In this document: positions 52,232 to 61,155 of the stretch, piece by piece | Position numbering within the stretch: the first letter of the stretch is position 1 | Layout of the letters: every line of letters begins with the position of its first letter | Source of the DNA: Planctomycetota bacterium | GTDB lineage: Bacteria > Planctomycetota > Planctomycetia > Pirellulales > Pirellulaceae | Length of the DNA stretch: 62,037 nucleotides | NCBI GenBank assembly: GCA_029259935.1 | Contig: JAJDEH010000122.1 | Coordinates: 1-62,037, forward strand | Direction of reading: 5' to 3' | Program-made: the position numbers and the translations under genes | The notes under the pieces: model-generated | Databases searched by the model: none | Seen by the model: the letters and a program-made list of their open reading frames with translations, nothing else | What the model was told of the DNA's origin: nothing

Positions 52232-53338
52232 ATGAAACCAACCCAATTTGGCGGGATCATCGATCATCATACATTTGGCCGATTCGAAGTAGTTCGTAAA
52301 ACGCTGCAAGCGAAGAGATTTGCCGACCGGCTTGAAAAACCGCTGGCCTATTGGGCACTGCCCAACGACCGCCAATTGCCAATCGCGTTCTTGCGGCGAA
52401 CCGTTGGCGATTTGCTCTCCACCCCCATCGACAAATTAACCGGAACACCCGGCATCGGTCAAAAGAAGCTCAGGACGTTCGTGACGTTGCTTGAGCGAGC
52501 TTCCGATGACCATCCTCCTGAGTCCGATAGTAATGGCCACGATCGCCATCACGGCATTCCGAATGGGAATGGAAACGGCCACACCCACATGAATGGACAC
52601 TTTGATACGGCAAACGTCTCCGAGGCAACCTGGGCACAATGGCAAAAGAACATTGTGAACTTTGGATTGGCTTCGGAGACACTTGGCCGTCTCGCACCGA
52701 CGCTGCAGTCGCTACCCACCGTAATTTGGCAGACACCGCTGAGCGCCTATCTGGACCAAACCCTGGAAGAAATCCGCGGCTTGAAAACGCACGGCGAAAA
52801 GCGGGTGCGTGGCGTGGTGGAAGTGTTTTATCAAGTAAACAAGTCGCTGGCCGGAAACGATCCGAACAACTGTCTCGCCGTGCGGCTTAAACCGAAGTTT
52901 GCCGTCAGTATCGAAGACTGGATCGCCTCGTCGGAAGTATCGGGAAACTACACGTTGAATGAAATCAAGCAGCGGTTGGCGCGTCCGCTGCTCGACCAAA
53001 TCCGTGTGGACGCCGGCGATCTAGCGCACCATTTGGCCGAAGGACGGCTCGGCATCGACAGAGATCCACAACCTGTGCGTGAGCAGGCACGCGACGTGGG
53101 CATGACACGTGCCCGTGTTTATCAAATCTTGGACGAGTGCGAAAAAGTTATGGACGTGCGTTGGCCGGATGGCAGTACGCACATGGAACAACTACGACAA
53201 AGCATGCGCCAGCATCACGCCAACGGTCCGGAATTCACTTTCATGGAATCGGTTGGCGAATTCTTCTTCGCGTCGAAACCAGTGGAAGAGGATCATCGGA
53301 AGCGGATCATCCGGCAACTTGAGAGTTCAACTCACTAG
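52232..53338 (+). CDS. HhH-domain protein with sigma-region-4-like HTH
   Basis: A 368-residue protein I do not know as a family. Residues about 55-90 read as an alpha-CTD-like helix-hairpin-helix (TVGDLLSTPIDKLTGTPGIG then QKKLRTFVTLLE). A second weaker copy is at about 165-200 (EEIRGLKTHGEKRVRGVVEV). Between them, residues 93-126 are a His/Gly/Asn-rich linker. Residues about 282-312 (REQARDVGMTRARVYQILDE) resemble the HTH of sigma-70 region 4. Together these suggest a DNA-binding or RNA polymerase-associated regulator. No catalytic motifs are seen. RNA polymerase alpha C-terminal domains and sigma-4 domains are the nearest known analogues. Confidence 0.72.
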   Translation: MKPTQFGGIIDHHTFGRFEVVRKTLQAKRFADRLEKPLAYWALPNDRQLPIAFLRRTVGDLLSTPIDKLTGTPGIGQKKLRTFVTLLERASDDHPPESDSNGHDRHHGIPNGNGNGHTHMNGHFDTANVSEATWAQWQKNIVNFGLASETLGRLAPTLQSLPTVIWQTPLSAYLDQTLEEIRGLKTHGEKRVRGVVEVFYQVNKSLAGNDPNNCLAVRLKPKFAVSIEDWIASSEVSGNYTLNEIKQRLARPLLDQIRVDAGDLAHHLAEGRLGIDRDPQPVREQARDVGMTRARVYQILDECEKVMDVRWPDGSTHMEQLRQSMRQHHANGPEFTFMESVGEFFFASKPVEEDHRKRIIRQLESSTH

Positions 53339-53441
53339 CTGCGGACGTAATGCCGTGGTTCGCTAATCGAACCGAACGCTGCGTGACCATCAGAGCCGCC
53401 GCTGCTTGTGGCGACAGGCTTGTGCAGGCTTATCTTCGTAG

Positions 53442-53858
53442 TTATTCGCTAGGAACTACCGCCCCGGCGAGCATGATCTTCGAGATTTCACCGTAAGCTT
53501 CAGCCCAAGCTGCGTTGAGTTCCTCGGTCCAGGCGTCTCCCGCGACTGTGGCCAGGCTCTTGAGTAGAGATTGGCCAACCGCCGGATAGTGTTCTTCTTT
53601 CGCGCCGTAGTCCAGATGTCGCACCCCGAGTTGTTCCAACGCCGGCACCAGTTTGTCGGGTTCGCGCAGGTTGTTCACAACCAGTTTCAAAGATGCGAGC
53701 AATTTCTTTTTCTGCTCCGCCATCTCGACTTTTTCAAACATCGGCAAGACGCCGGGAAAATCGGCAAACAGGTTTTGATAAAATTGGTCCACTAACTCGT
53801 CTCCCTTAGGGGCGACGGCGGCGAAGCTTTCTTCGAGAAGTTCTACTTTAAGAGACAT
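53442..53858 (-). CDS. Globin (VHb/flavohemoglobin-domain type)
   Basis: A 138-residue single-domain globin. The ATG at 53858 with GGAG upstream is preferred over 53873. The helices fit: LLEESFAAVAPKGDELVDQF, YQNLFADFPGVLPMF, the E-helix region VNNLREPDKLVPAL and the F-helix LGVRHLDYGAKEEHYPAVGQ with the proximal His. This is closest to bacterial hemoglobins/flavohemoglobin heme domains without the reductase. Roles in oxygen or nitric oxide handling are expected from the family. Confidence 0.9.
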   Translation of the reverse strand: MSLKVELLEESFAAVAPKGDELVDQFYQNLFADFPGVLPMFEKVEMAEQKKKLLASLKLVVNNLREPDKLVPALEQLGVRHLDYGAKEEHYPAVGQSLLKSLATVAGDAWTEELNAAWAEAYGEISKIMLAGAVVPSE

Positions 53859-54035
53859 ACCAAACTCCGGCAAATCTATATTGGGTGAATGCTTGCGGCT
53901 GTTGCCAAGAGGCTTGCCAACCGTTCGAAGTGTCCTAGCAGTTCGACAAGCTCAAATAAGTCTAGGTTACGCGGCACACACGGAACCCGTGGCCAGGTCG
54001 TACATTCGGCACAACCAACGCGATTGGAAAGTCGT

Positions 54036-54077
54036 TGATCGCTCCGCGATCAGAACGTTCGGTTCGCGGAGCGAACC
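54036..54077 (+). terminator. Double hairpin with shared TCGCTCCGCGA core
   Basis: Two perfect inverted repeats: TGATCGC-TCC-GCGATCA (54036-54052) and GGTTCGC-GGA-GCGAACC (54061-54077), 8 bases apart. The second is the reverse complement of GGTTCGCTCCGCGAACC, so both contain the same TCGCTCCGCGA core in opposite orientation. They lie just after the stop (54088) of the leftward thioesterase gene and probably end its transcript. The same core occurs after ppk2 (37196-37208). Confidence 0.55.
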
Positions 54078-54087
54078 ACGACAAACA

Positions 54088-54543
54088 TTAAGAAAACGAC
54101 TTGCCTTCCAGCTTCTCAACCGCCTCGCGGACTTCTTGCGAGATGCGGACCGGTCGCTGGGCCGCGAAGTCGAACATCACAATGACCGAGAGGCCATCGG
54201 CGGCGATTTCGTTTTGTGACACGCTGTAAATGGCGTGTTCAATCGTCATGCTGCTGCGTCCCAGTTTGGAGACGCGCGAGCCGATCTGAACCGTGTCCGG
54301 AAAGTTCAATTGGCGGCGATAATTACACGAGATCGAAGCCAAGATCGGCCCCACGCCTTCACCGCCCGAATTCATGACGCGAAGCCCGCTGTTCTCGATA
54401 TAGGCCACGCGGCCCGACTCAAACCAGCGAATATGCGTCGTGTTGTTGACGTGGCCAAACGAATCTTCATCGCCCCACTGCACGGGCAGCGACACGACCA
54501 CCGGAAACTGTGACAGAGCAATATTCTTCTTAACGTCGGACAT
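54088..54543 (-). CDS. Acyl-CoA thioesterase, 4HBT hotdog fold
   Basis: A 151-residue hotdog-fold thioesterase. The signature WGDEDSFGHVNNTTHIRWFE carries the active-site Asp and the following His-Val-Asn-Asn. The rest (ISCNYRRQLNFPDTVQIGSR) fits the 4-hydroxybenzoyl-CoA thioesterase class I pattern. It hydrolyses acyl-CoA or related thioesters; the acyl group is not known. It may be co-transcribed with the GNAT gene upstream (six bases apart). Confidence 0.9.
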   Translation of the reverse strand: MSDVKKNIALSQFPVVVSLPVQWGDEDSFGHVNNTTHIRWFESGRVAYIENSGLRVMNSGGEGVGPILASISCNYRRQLNFPDTVQIGSRVSKLGRSSMTIEHAIYSVSQNEIAADGLSVIVMFDFAAQRPVRISQEVREAVEKLEGKSFS

Positions 54544-54549
54544 GAAGAC

Positions 54550-54972
54550 TCACGAGCAGGGAAGATCAAAGGCCATCACCTTCAAGTCGGTTCTCAGACG
54601 CCAACCGATCCGACTCCAAAATGCTTCGCCGGTATCATTTTCGGAATATAGATGAATGCTGCAGCGGACAATGCCAAGCCTGCGCAGTTGCTGCATGCAG
54701 CGCTCAACCAGCGACTTTCCCACGCCGCTGTTTCGATAATCGGGAGCCACGGCGACGTGGTACAAATAGCCCCGCCGCCCATCATGTCCGCACATGGCGG
54801 CCCCGACCATCGTCTGGCCGTGATGCGCCACCATGCTGCAGGCCGGGTTGCGATTCAAAAACGTTTCCAACTCGGAATACGTTTCGGCGTTGCCCAATCC
54901 CTCGCAACGATCCCACAACGCGATGAGATCGTCGTAGTGGTGAAGCGTCATTTCCGCGAGCGCAATGGACAT
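54550..54972 (-). CDS. GNAT-family N-acetyltransferase
   Basis: A 140-residue acetyltransferase. The ATG at 54972 is preferred over the frame start at 55029. The acetyl-CoA-binding motif A is clear (VAVAPDYRNSGVGKSLVERC), with the pre-strand GYLYH. The fold and length fit RimI-like single GNATs. It is six bases upstream of the thioesterase gene on the same strand. The acceptor is unknown. Confidence 0.88.
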   Translation of the reverse strand: MSIALAEMTLHHYDDLIALWDRCEGLGNAETYSELETFLNRNPACSMVAHHGQTMVGAAMCGHDGRRGYLYHVAVAPDYRNSGVGKSLVERCMQQLRRLGIVRCSIHLYSENDTGEAFWSRIGWRLRTDLKVMAFDLPCS

Positions 54973-55028
54973 AATGGGACATGCTAGCCGCGTGTTCAAG
55001 CAACGTCCATGGGGGGAATGGCCGCCCA

Positions 55029-55406
55029 CTATATCGATGGATCGTATTCCCGTGCGACATCATCCCAGTGCATTTCGTGATCGTCGACATGCACGTTCCA
55101 ATCGGCATCGGGAAGAATTCGCCGGATTGCCGACAGCGCCTTGCACCAATGTTGCAGGCCATCCCAAACGGCGTCCTCGGAATTGTCGGGAAGCTTGGTG
55201 GCACCTTCGAAAACGACATCAGCTTCCGTTGGGTTCTCCCGGTCGTAAACACAAAATGATTCCCAATTGTGGCTATCGTCAGTTGGTTCGCGGGCCTCAA
55301 TCTGGTCGTCGACCGAATATTCCGAGACGACGGCATCTATCCCTGACGACTCTGCATCGGTCAGCGGGGTCGCACGGCGGGCGGTGTAGCAGATAGAGAT
55401 GCTCAT
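55029..55406 (-). CDS. Small acidic protein of unknown function
   Basis: The ATG at 55406 gives 125 residues; an upstream extension to 55466 is open. The protein is acidic with many Trp, Asp and His (YSVDDQIEAREPTDDSHNWE, ADWNVHVDDHEMHWDDVARE) and has no signal peptide or membrane helix. Not recognised. The spacing suggests it is upstream of, and possibly co-transcribed with, the GNAT gene. Confidence 0.6.
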   Translation of the reverse strand: MSISICYTARRATPLTDAESSGIDAVVSEYSVDDQIEAREPTDDSHNWESFCVYDRENPTEADVVFEGATKLPDNSEDAVWDGLQHWCKALSAIRRILPDADWNVHVDDHEMHWDDVAREYDPSI

Positions 55407-55562
55407 GGGCGTGGAGCGGCTCAAGTTTTCTAGTCGGCAACGTGTCGGAGAGTCTGGGACCCTCACGCGAAAAATGGGCGGTCAGCGATGCCGACAATTA
55501 TCAACGATCGACGTGCTGCCACAAGTCGCAGGCGATGAGACCCGCGAATTCAGACTCAGCTT

Positions 55563-55865
55563 TCACCGTTTTACAAATCTACGAACAACGATCAAGGCTG
55601 CCGGAACAAGAATTGCAAGAGCGGCTCCCAAGCCGAATGCGACATAGGCTACCATCCGAGCCCGACGCTCCTCGTCTGCGGACACTGGTGTCCCGCCAGG
55701 GTTTCTCAGCGCGATCGAAAAGAAACAACCGCCGAAAATGATGACGAACCCCAAAAGAATGCAGAGCCAAGAAATCGTGTCGAACGTCCGATACCGCGAA
55801 TCAACAGGCCGCGGACCTTCCGATTCGTTGCCAGCCTCTGGCGGTTCGTACGGATTCTCTTTCAC
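55563..55865 (-). CDS. Small NPYxxP membrane protein
   Basis: A 100-residue protein starting MKENPYEPPEAGNESEG with two membrane segments (residues about 32-53 and 72-95). The N-terminal NPYEPP motif matches the protein at 37273-37677 (NPYQSP). The function is unknown. Confidence 0.72.
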   Translation of the reverse strand: MKENPYEPPEAGNESEGPRPVDSRYRTFDTISWLCILLGFVIIFGGCFFSIALRNPGGTPVSADEERRARMVAYVAFGLGAALAILVPAALIVVRRFVKR

Positions 55866-56094
55866 GATCAGTGACCTTGGTTATTGAGTCGCTAGATAGG
55901 CCGCATGCCCACTCCCCGACAATTGGTTCGTGTGGTTGTAGAAAACAGTCTATGTTCTAGCAAGAAATACCGAAAACGGAACTGATTCCGAAGCCGGCCG
56001 AATCCGCAATTCTTCACGAATCCGCTTTCGACCACCCAATCCACGGAGTCTGGACCTATTGCCAATCTCCACCAGCCGAGCTGCTTGATTATGG

Positions 56095-57420
56095 TCAGAA
56101 GGTCCGATTGACCTGCAAGATATATTCGGCATCAAACACCTTCTCGTCGCGCGCCGGGAAGACAAACCCGGACCGCAATGCCCAACCGTGCCATGACGAG
56201 AGTTGAATTCCCGTCGTGAAGTTGAACACTTCCGAAGAGGCGCCGATCGGCGCATTAATGGTGACGGCGGTCTGGCTCCCAGACGCCGTGAATCGATCAT
56301 CCGAATTCAGCGGCGCGGTGTAGTGGGCTTCCGCGACGACGGCCAACCCGAGTCGACACCGGCACTCGGGAATCAGCCAATATCCAACACCTAGGTCAAT
56401 TCCAAGCAGCGTCTGCTGATTGATTCGGCCGACATGCGTCAGCGGTCCCGCCAAGACGAGTGTGGCGCGAAGCGGATCGCCGTGCGTGGCCACATCCACT
56501 TGAGCGAACATGTGCCCGAACCAACGGCCATGCCGTTCCGTCCAGGCAAAGAAGGGCACAAGATGAACTGCCTCGGGTTCCAGCGTGGCAAGTATGTCTC
56601 CGTAGGTGACCGTGGCCGTTGACCCCGTGGGAAGTTCCACACCGACGCCGATCGAACAGGCGCGCCCACCGTCCGCGTACACCAGTCTCTTGAGCAACAG
56701 ATTCAAATTGCCGACGCTCTCCGCTTCGACGCCGAAGGGCGTGGTTGCGCCTCCCAGTCCGCCGACGCCCCGCTCGCCAAACGCCGCGCCAAACGGCATG
56801 CGGACTTCTAGCGACGTGCCTCCACAGTCAAGCAGGATCTCCGTGGCGACGACCGATCGATGCAGGGATTGCGACCTGCTGGTGGGCGTCAGGCCAAAAC
56901 TGCCGTCGGTCGTTGTGTCGATCGCATTGGAAAAATAGTTATAGGCAACCCAAAAGCGGTCGGCTGGCAGTGCTTGGTTGTTTTCCGCGGCCCGTAAACC
57001 CGAGATCGCGGCGGCGAATGGAAGCTCGGTCCCTAATGAGGGCACAACACCGGTGGTCGGCGTGACCACAATCATCGGACCCCCGCGCCGAAAGTCGCCG
57101 AACATCTCCGGCATCCGCAGTAGCCGTGACCGCTCAGTCGATCGATAGTAGTTGCTGAGGGCGCTGGAAGACGATGATTCAGAGTTCCCGCTGAATATCG
57201 ATGCAAACGGGCTAACATAGTTGGCGGGAGGAATAATCGCACTCTGAACGTCGCCAGGCGAATCGACCACAACCGGTCCCCGAGGCGGCCGCGAGGGAAC
57301 ACGGCTTGGCTGGCGGGTCTCGCCTGGACCCACCTCGGGCGGCTGTGCGTGCGCGAAGGTAGGCAGACCAATGGCCGACAAGACGGCCAGCCCAACTAGC
57401 ATGCGCAACGACCTGCCCAT
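56095..57420 (-). CDS. Exported protein, probably outer-membrane beta-barrel-like
   Basis: The ATG at 57420 gives a 441-residue protein with a signal peptide (RMLVGLAVLSAIGLPTFAHA); an extension to 57450 begins at a GTG. A Pro/Ser-rich linker leads to a domain with many alternating strands, an amphipathic pattern like an outer-membrane barrel (ELPTGSTATVTYGDILATLE, GWALRSGFVFPARDEKVFDA). The final residues VNRTF end in Phe, as barrel proteins often do. The family is not recognised. Confidence 0.68.
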   Translation of the reverse strand: MGRSLRMLVGLAVLSAIGLPTFAHAQPPEVGPGETRQPSRVPSRPPRGPVVVDSPGDVQSAIIPPANYVSPFASIFSGNSESSSSSALSNYYRSTERSRLLRMPEMFGDFRRGGPMIVVTPTTGVVPSLGTELPFAAAISGLRAAENNQALPADRFWVAYNYFSNAIDTTTDGSFGLTPTSRSQSLHRSVVATEILLDCGGTSLEVRMPFGAAFGERGVGGLGGATTPFGVEAESVGNLNLLLKRLVYADGGRACSIGVGVELPTGSTATVTYGDILATLEPEAVHLVPFFAWTERHGRWFGHMFAQVDVATHGDPLRATLVLAGPLTHVGRINQQTLLGIDLGVGYWLIPECRCRLGLAVVAEAHYTAPLNSDDRFTASGSQTAVTINAPIGASSEVFNFTTGIQLSSWHGWALRSGFVFPARDEKVFDAEYILQVNRTF

Positions 57421-57561
57421 GAGTGATTTCCGTGAGGTAGGAGACGGCACGGCTTACACCAGCATCAGAAAGCACGGAATCCCGTGCATACTCATTCTAT
57501 TATCGTCCCTCTACACGCCCTACCTTCGGCAAACTGCGGAAATTCGCCCGGACTGATCCGA

Positions 57562-60222
57562 TCATGGTTGCAAGGAGTCGGCCAAGCTTTGCAAGTCCTC
57601 CCATTCGCGTTGCTGCTCGGGGGTGTTCAGCGAGGCGAATTGCGGCTGCGTTCTGGCCGCCTGCCAAGCATCGATGGCGATCTGTAACTGCCGTTTGGAT
57701 TCCCCCACGCGTCCTTGCCCCAAGGCGATCAAGCCGCCTTGTCGAAGATGGATCAACCGCAAGCGAACAACATCGGTCTGCGTATCTGCGGCTAGCGGCG
57801 CCATGAGCTGTTCTTGAACAACCAACCAAGCCTGCTGGGCATCCGCCGCGTTGCCCGACGGCAACATTTGTTCGATTCCTAATTGATACAGTTCGATCAG
57901 ACGCAGCCGGTAGGTGCGGTTTTCCGGTGCCAGCATCACCAGTGGCCGCAGCAATTCAAGCGCCTTCATTACCGGCCCGGCGGGCTGACCATCGGTGGCC
58001 GAAGGAGGCGCGTCGTAGACCAATCCTTGTGTCAACAAACATTCAATGTATCGTTGCCAGACGAGGACGTCGGCCGGATACTGACGCGTTAATTTTTCGA
58101 ATCGCTCGGTGGCGTCATCTAGTAGTTCTTTGCCCCTGTCGGCGTCGGCTCCCGACAAGTCAAGCCGCGCCAGGTTAAACTGTCCTTGGGCAAAGTCGCG
58201 CAGCAATTTCGGATCATCCTTCGCGGTTACCAGCAATTCACGACGTTGATCTTGTGCCGCCGCGTATTCACGGCGTGCCTCGTCGCGCGACCCCACAGCG
58301 GCTTGCACGAGACCGCGATTCATCATTGCGTTGGCCAGCTTGCGAGGCGGATCGATGTCGGCGGCACTCTCTTTTGGAATCCCCTTTCGAATCTCAATGG
58401 CTTTCGTAAACGCGTCGACCGACTGCTTGTCATCGCCCGCCTGATGCAGCGCTTGTCCTAGTCCGTTCCAACTGTCGCCCAGCGCCTGTTGAACCTGGCG
58501 TGACTGCTGTTGCGACTCGGGCAACGTGCCGGCCGTTTCGATGGCCTCGCGAAATTGATCGGCGGCAAGTTCCGGACCGTGCAGCTCCAAAAAAAGCAGC
58601 CCCATCGCCGTGCGCGCGGCCACCAAATCGGTGGGCAGAGTTTCGTTCTCCTCAGCCAAGTCAATCAGAGATTGATAATGCTGCATCCCTCGCTCTAGCA
58701 ACTGCTTGCGAACCAGCTCTTGTCCGGGTTGGTTCAAGAGCGGCTCGGTGCGAACAAATGTAAACAAATCGTTGAGTGCCGATTGGCCTTGGCGGCTTGT
58801 CGCCACTACGCGCCCTAGTTGCTTACGCGTGGAATACCAACCAATAATCGCGACCACGACCAACAGGATCAATGAGGAAAACAGTGCCCCGGCCAACGAG
58901 GCCACGACCGGGTTGCGTCGCCGCCAGCGGGCTAGCCGGCCGAAGGTGCCCAAGGGTCGCGAGCGAATGGGCTCATCGCGACCATAGCGTTCCAAATCCT
59001 CAGCCAGTTCGCTGGCCGATTGAAATCTCCATTGCGGATCCTTCTGTAAACATCGCAGACAGATCGTTTCCAGATCGCGGTCGACTTGCGGGTTCAACAG
59101 GCGTGGCGACACAGGGTCGTCGTCCATGACCTGACGCAACGTCTCCGCCGCCGTGGCCGCGTGGAACGGCGGTCGACCAGTCAGCAGATGATAAAGCGTG
59201 GCTCCCAGCGCGTAGATGTCTGCCCGGGCATCGACCGTGCGAGCATCCTGAATTTGCTCGGGGGACATGTAAGGTGGCGAGCCAATCACTTCTCCGGCGC
59301 GCGTCAAATGCTGTTGGGCCGACGCCAATCGCGCCAGGCCAAAATCGGCGATCATGACGCGATTCTTGTCACGGTCCAACATGAGATTGTGAGGCTTCAA
59401 ATCTCGGTGCAGCAAGCCATGCTTGTGCGCTGCCGCCAAGCCTCGAGCGGCCTGCGCCAAATACTCCGCGGCAGGCTTGTTAGGCATCGGTTTCCGTCGG
59501 ACTTCGGCGGCAAGATCGCCGCCAAGAATCGGCATGGTGTAATACAGGCAACCGTCTGCTTCTCCCACGTCATGGATCGGCATCAGATTATCGTGGGAGA
59601 CCTTGGCGGCGGCCCGTATTTCCGCCTCGAAGCGAGTTTGGATTTCCTTCCGTGTGTCCGCTTCCAAGTCGCCGACGTTGGTCACCTTGATCGCCAGCAT
59701 TCGATCCGTCTGCTCTTGGCGGGCGCGAAATACTTTCCCCATGCCGCCCCGACCCAGGATCGACACGAGTTCATATTTTCCAAATGGACGCGGACAGCGT
59801 TCGTCACCCGCCGTAGTTACGCCAATCGTCGACTGGTACCCTTGCGTGGACGCATCACCCACAGCCTGCCGAAACCTGGAAGGGAGCCGTAACTCAGGAA
59901 ACCGCTGCTGATACTCCATTGGACTGGGAGGATGGGTGGAACGATTTCGCACCCAAATTTCCTGATCCACCAGACGCTGCAGTACGACGGCCTCTCGTAG
60001 TGGCGGAAAGCGATCGAGGTATTCTTCTAATAACGGTGGCTCCGCTTCGTTCGAACTCGACGTGGTCCAGCGAAATTCCAAATCAATACAGATGAGTTCT
60101 TCCAATGTGGCAAGGTAGTCGGGCGAATCTTGTTTCGGCAGATAGTCGGCAAGGTTACCTCGACTTCCCTGTAGCCAGTCGGATTCAAACTCACGTCGGA
60201 TTTTTTCGTCGACTGTTGTCAT
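57562..60222 (-). CDS. Serine/threonine protein kinase with TPR-type C-terminus
   Basis: An 886-residue membrane-anchored kinase. After a helical N-terminal region the catalytic domain starts near residue 150: the Gly-rich loop LGRGGMGKVF (156-165), AIKV (catalytic K179), HRDLKPHN (D274) and DFGLARLA (D293). A membrane helix lies at about 440-465 (LAGALFSSLILLVVVAIIGW). The extracytoplasmic part is helical TPR-like to the end. The gene begins 18 bases after the ECF sigma gene stop, the usual planctomycete pairing, so the kinase probably controls that sigma factor (inferred from the known ECF-kinase pattern). Confidence 0.92.
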   Translation of the reverse strand: MTTVDEKIRREFESDWLQGSRGNLADYLPKQDSPDYLATLEELICIDLEFRWTTSSSNEAEPPLLEEYLDRFPPLREAVVLQRLVDQEIWVRNRSTHPPSPMEYQQRFPELRLPSRFRQAVGDASTQGYQSTIGVTTAGDERCPRPFGKYELVSILGRGGMGKVFRARQEQTDRMLAIKVTNVGDLEADTRKEIQTRFEAEIRAAAKVSHDNLMPIHDVGEADGCLYYTMPILGGDLAAEVRRKPMPNKPAAEYLAQAARGLAAAHKHGLLHRDLKPHNLMLDRDKNRVMIADFGLARLASAQQHLTRAGEVIGSPPYMSPEQIQDARTVDARADIYALGATLYHLLTGRPPFHAATAAETLRQVMDDDPVSPRLLNPQVDRDLETICLRCLQKDPQWRFQSASELAEDLERYGRDEPIRSRPLGTFGRLARWRRRNPVVASLAGALFSSLILLVVVAIIGWYSTRKQLGRVVATSRQGQSALNDLFTFVRTEPLLNQPGQELVRKQLLERGMQHYQSLIDLAEENETLPTDLVAARTAMGLLFLELHGPELAADQFREAIETAGTLPESQQQSRQVQQALGDSWNGLGQALHQAGDDKQSVDAFTKAIEIRKGIPKESAADIDPPRKLANAMMNRGLVQAAVGSRDEARREYAAAQDQRRELLVTAKDDPKLLRDFAQGQFNLARLDLSGADADRGKELLDDATERFEKLTRQYPADVLVWQRYIECLLTQGLVYDAPPSATDGQPAGPVMKALELLRPLVMLAPENRTYRLRLIELYQLGIEQMLPSGNAADAQQAWLVVQEQLMAPLAADTQTDVVRLRLIHLRQGGLIALGQGRVGESKRQLQIAIDAWQAARTQPQFASLNTPEQQREWEDLQSLADSLQP

Positions 60223-60240
60223 GGTTGGCCCCGCCTTCGG

Positions 60241-60837
60241 TTAATCGTTCTTTAGCAAATCGGCATCGAGAATCGACTGTAATAGTTCCCGGGTGCGCCC
60301 TTGCATCCGGCGTACCGTTCGCTGGCTGCAACCGAGCGCCTCGGCAATTTCATCTTGTGTTTGATTGTCCAGCGATCGCTGCAGGATCTCTTGTTGTTCC
60401 GGATCGAGCCGTTGAAGGATCGAGTCGAGAAAGTCCGCGAAGTCAATTTGATTCAATTCCTGTTCAAACGAAACATCCTTGCCGGCTAAGTCGGTATCCA
60501 TCGCAATGTCCCGGTCCACGCTCCGACGAGCGCGACCGTGAAAGCGGGCTTGCATGCGGGCCTTGTTCAACGTGATCGTCAGCAGCAGCCGCCATAGGTC
60601 ACTCTGCTGGACAAACGTAAACTCACCTTGCTGCACCCGCCGGAAAAACGTGCGACAGGCCGATTGCACAACATCTTCAGGATCGACCCGCCGTTTGAGC
60701 TGCTGAGACAACTGCCGCTCGGCCACTCGGTGCAATGGTCCCGCGTACGTTTGCCAAAACTCCTGTTCCACGGCCGAGTCGCCCGCGGCGAGGGAGGCGA
60801 GCCACTCTTCATTCGGCCACAAATCGCGCTCATTCAT
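60241..60837 (-). CDS. ECF-type RNA polymerase sigma factor
   Basis: A 198-residue sigma-70 family factor with region 2 (QKKLRRVDPEDVVQSAC-like helix, here KRRVDPEDVVQSACRTFF) and region 4 (QTQDEIAEALGCSQRTVRRM). It resembles the planctomycete ECF groups linked to kinases. It sits directly upstream of the kinase gene (18-base gap, same strand), so the two are one operon. A long linker (RSVDRDIAMDTDLAG) separates the regions. Target promoters are not seen. Confidence 0.93.
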   Translation of the reverse strand: MNERDLWPNEEWLASLAAGDSAVEQEFWQTYAGPLHRVAERQLSQQLKRRVDPEDVVQSACRTFFRRVQQGEFTFVQQSDLWRLLLTITLNKARMQARFHGRARRSVDRDIAMDTDLAGKDVSFEQELNQIDFADFLDSILQRLDPEQQEILQRSLDNQTQDEIAEALGCSQRTVRRMQGRTRELLQSILDADLLKND

Positions 60838-61155
60838 TCGGCTAGTCTCCTTGGTCCAAGGTGCGGCCGTGCTGTCGGCCTCATTACTACGTCATCCTGA
60901 GATTGCCGTAGGGGGTCCTAGGGCGGACAACCTTTTTATTGTCAAACAAGAACTCTTTGTTATCCAGCCCAGCAGACAACGCCGTGTCCGCGTCCATTCC
61001 GTTGCTCGTCCAACTCACACAAAACCCCTGGAAAAGTAGGTTGAGAAACAATTCTCGAAAATGTTGTCCGGTTGCGGCGCGCTTACGGCAATCCATGGGG
61101 TGAGGCAACGCACGGAGTTGTGCCAGCCAACGATACTCTAACCGGAGAAGTACAA
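60838..61155. other. Divergent intergenic region, sigma factor / repeat protein
   Basis: 318 bases with no gene. Promoters for both divergent genes are expected here. A run of TTTTTA near 60929-60934 and a GGAGAAG (61143-61149) before the repeat-protein ATG are visible, the latter as its ribosome site. Confidence 0.45.
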
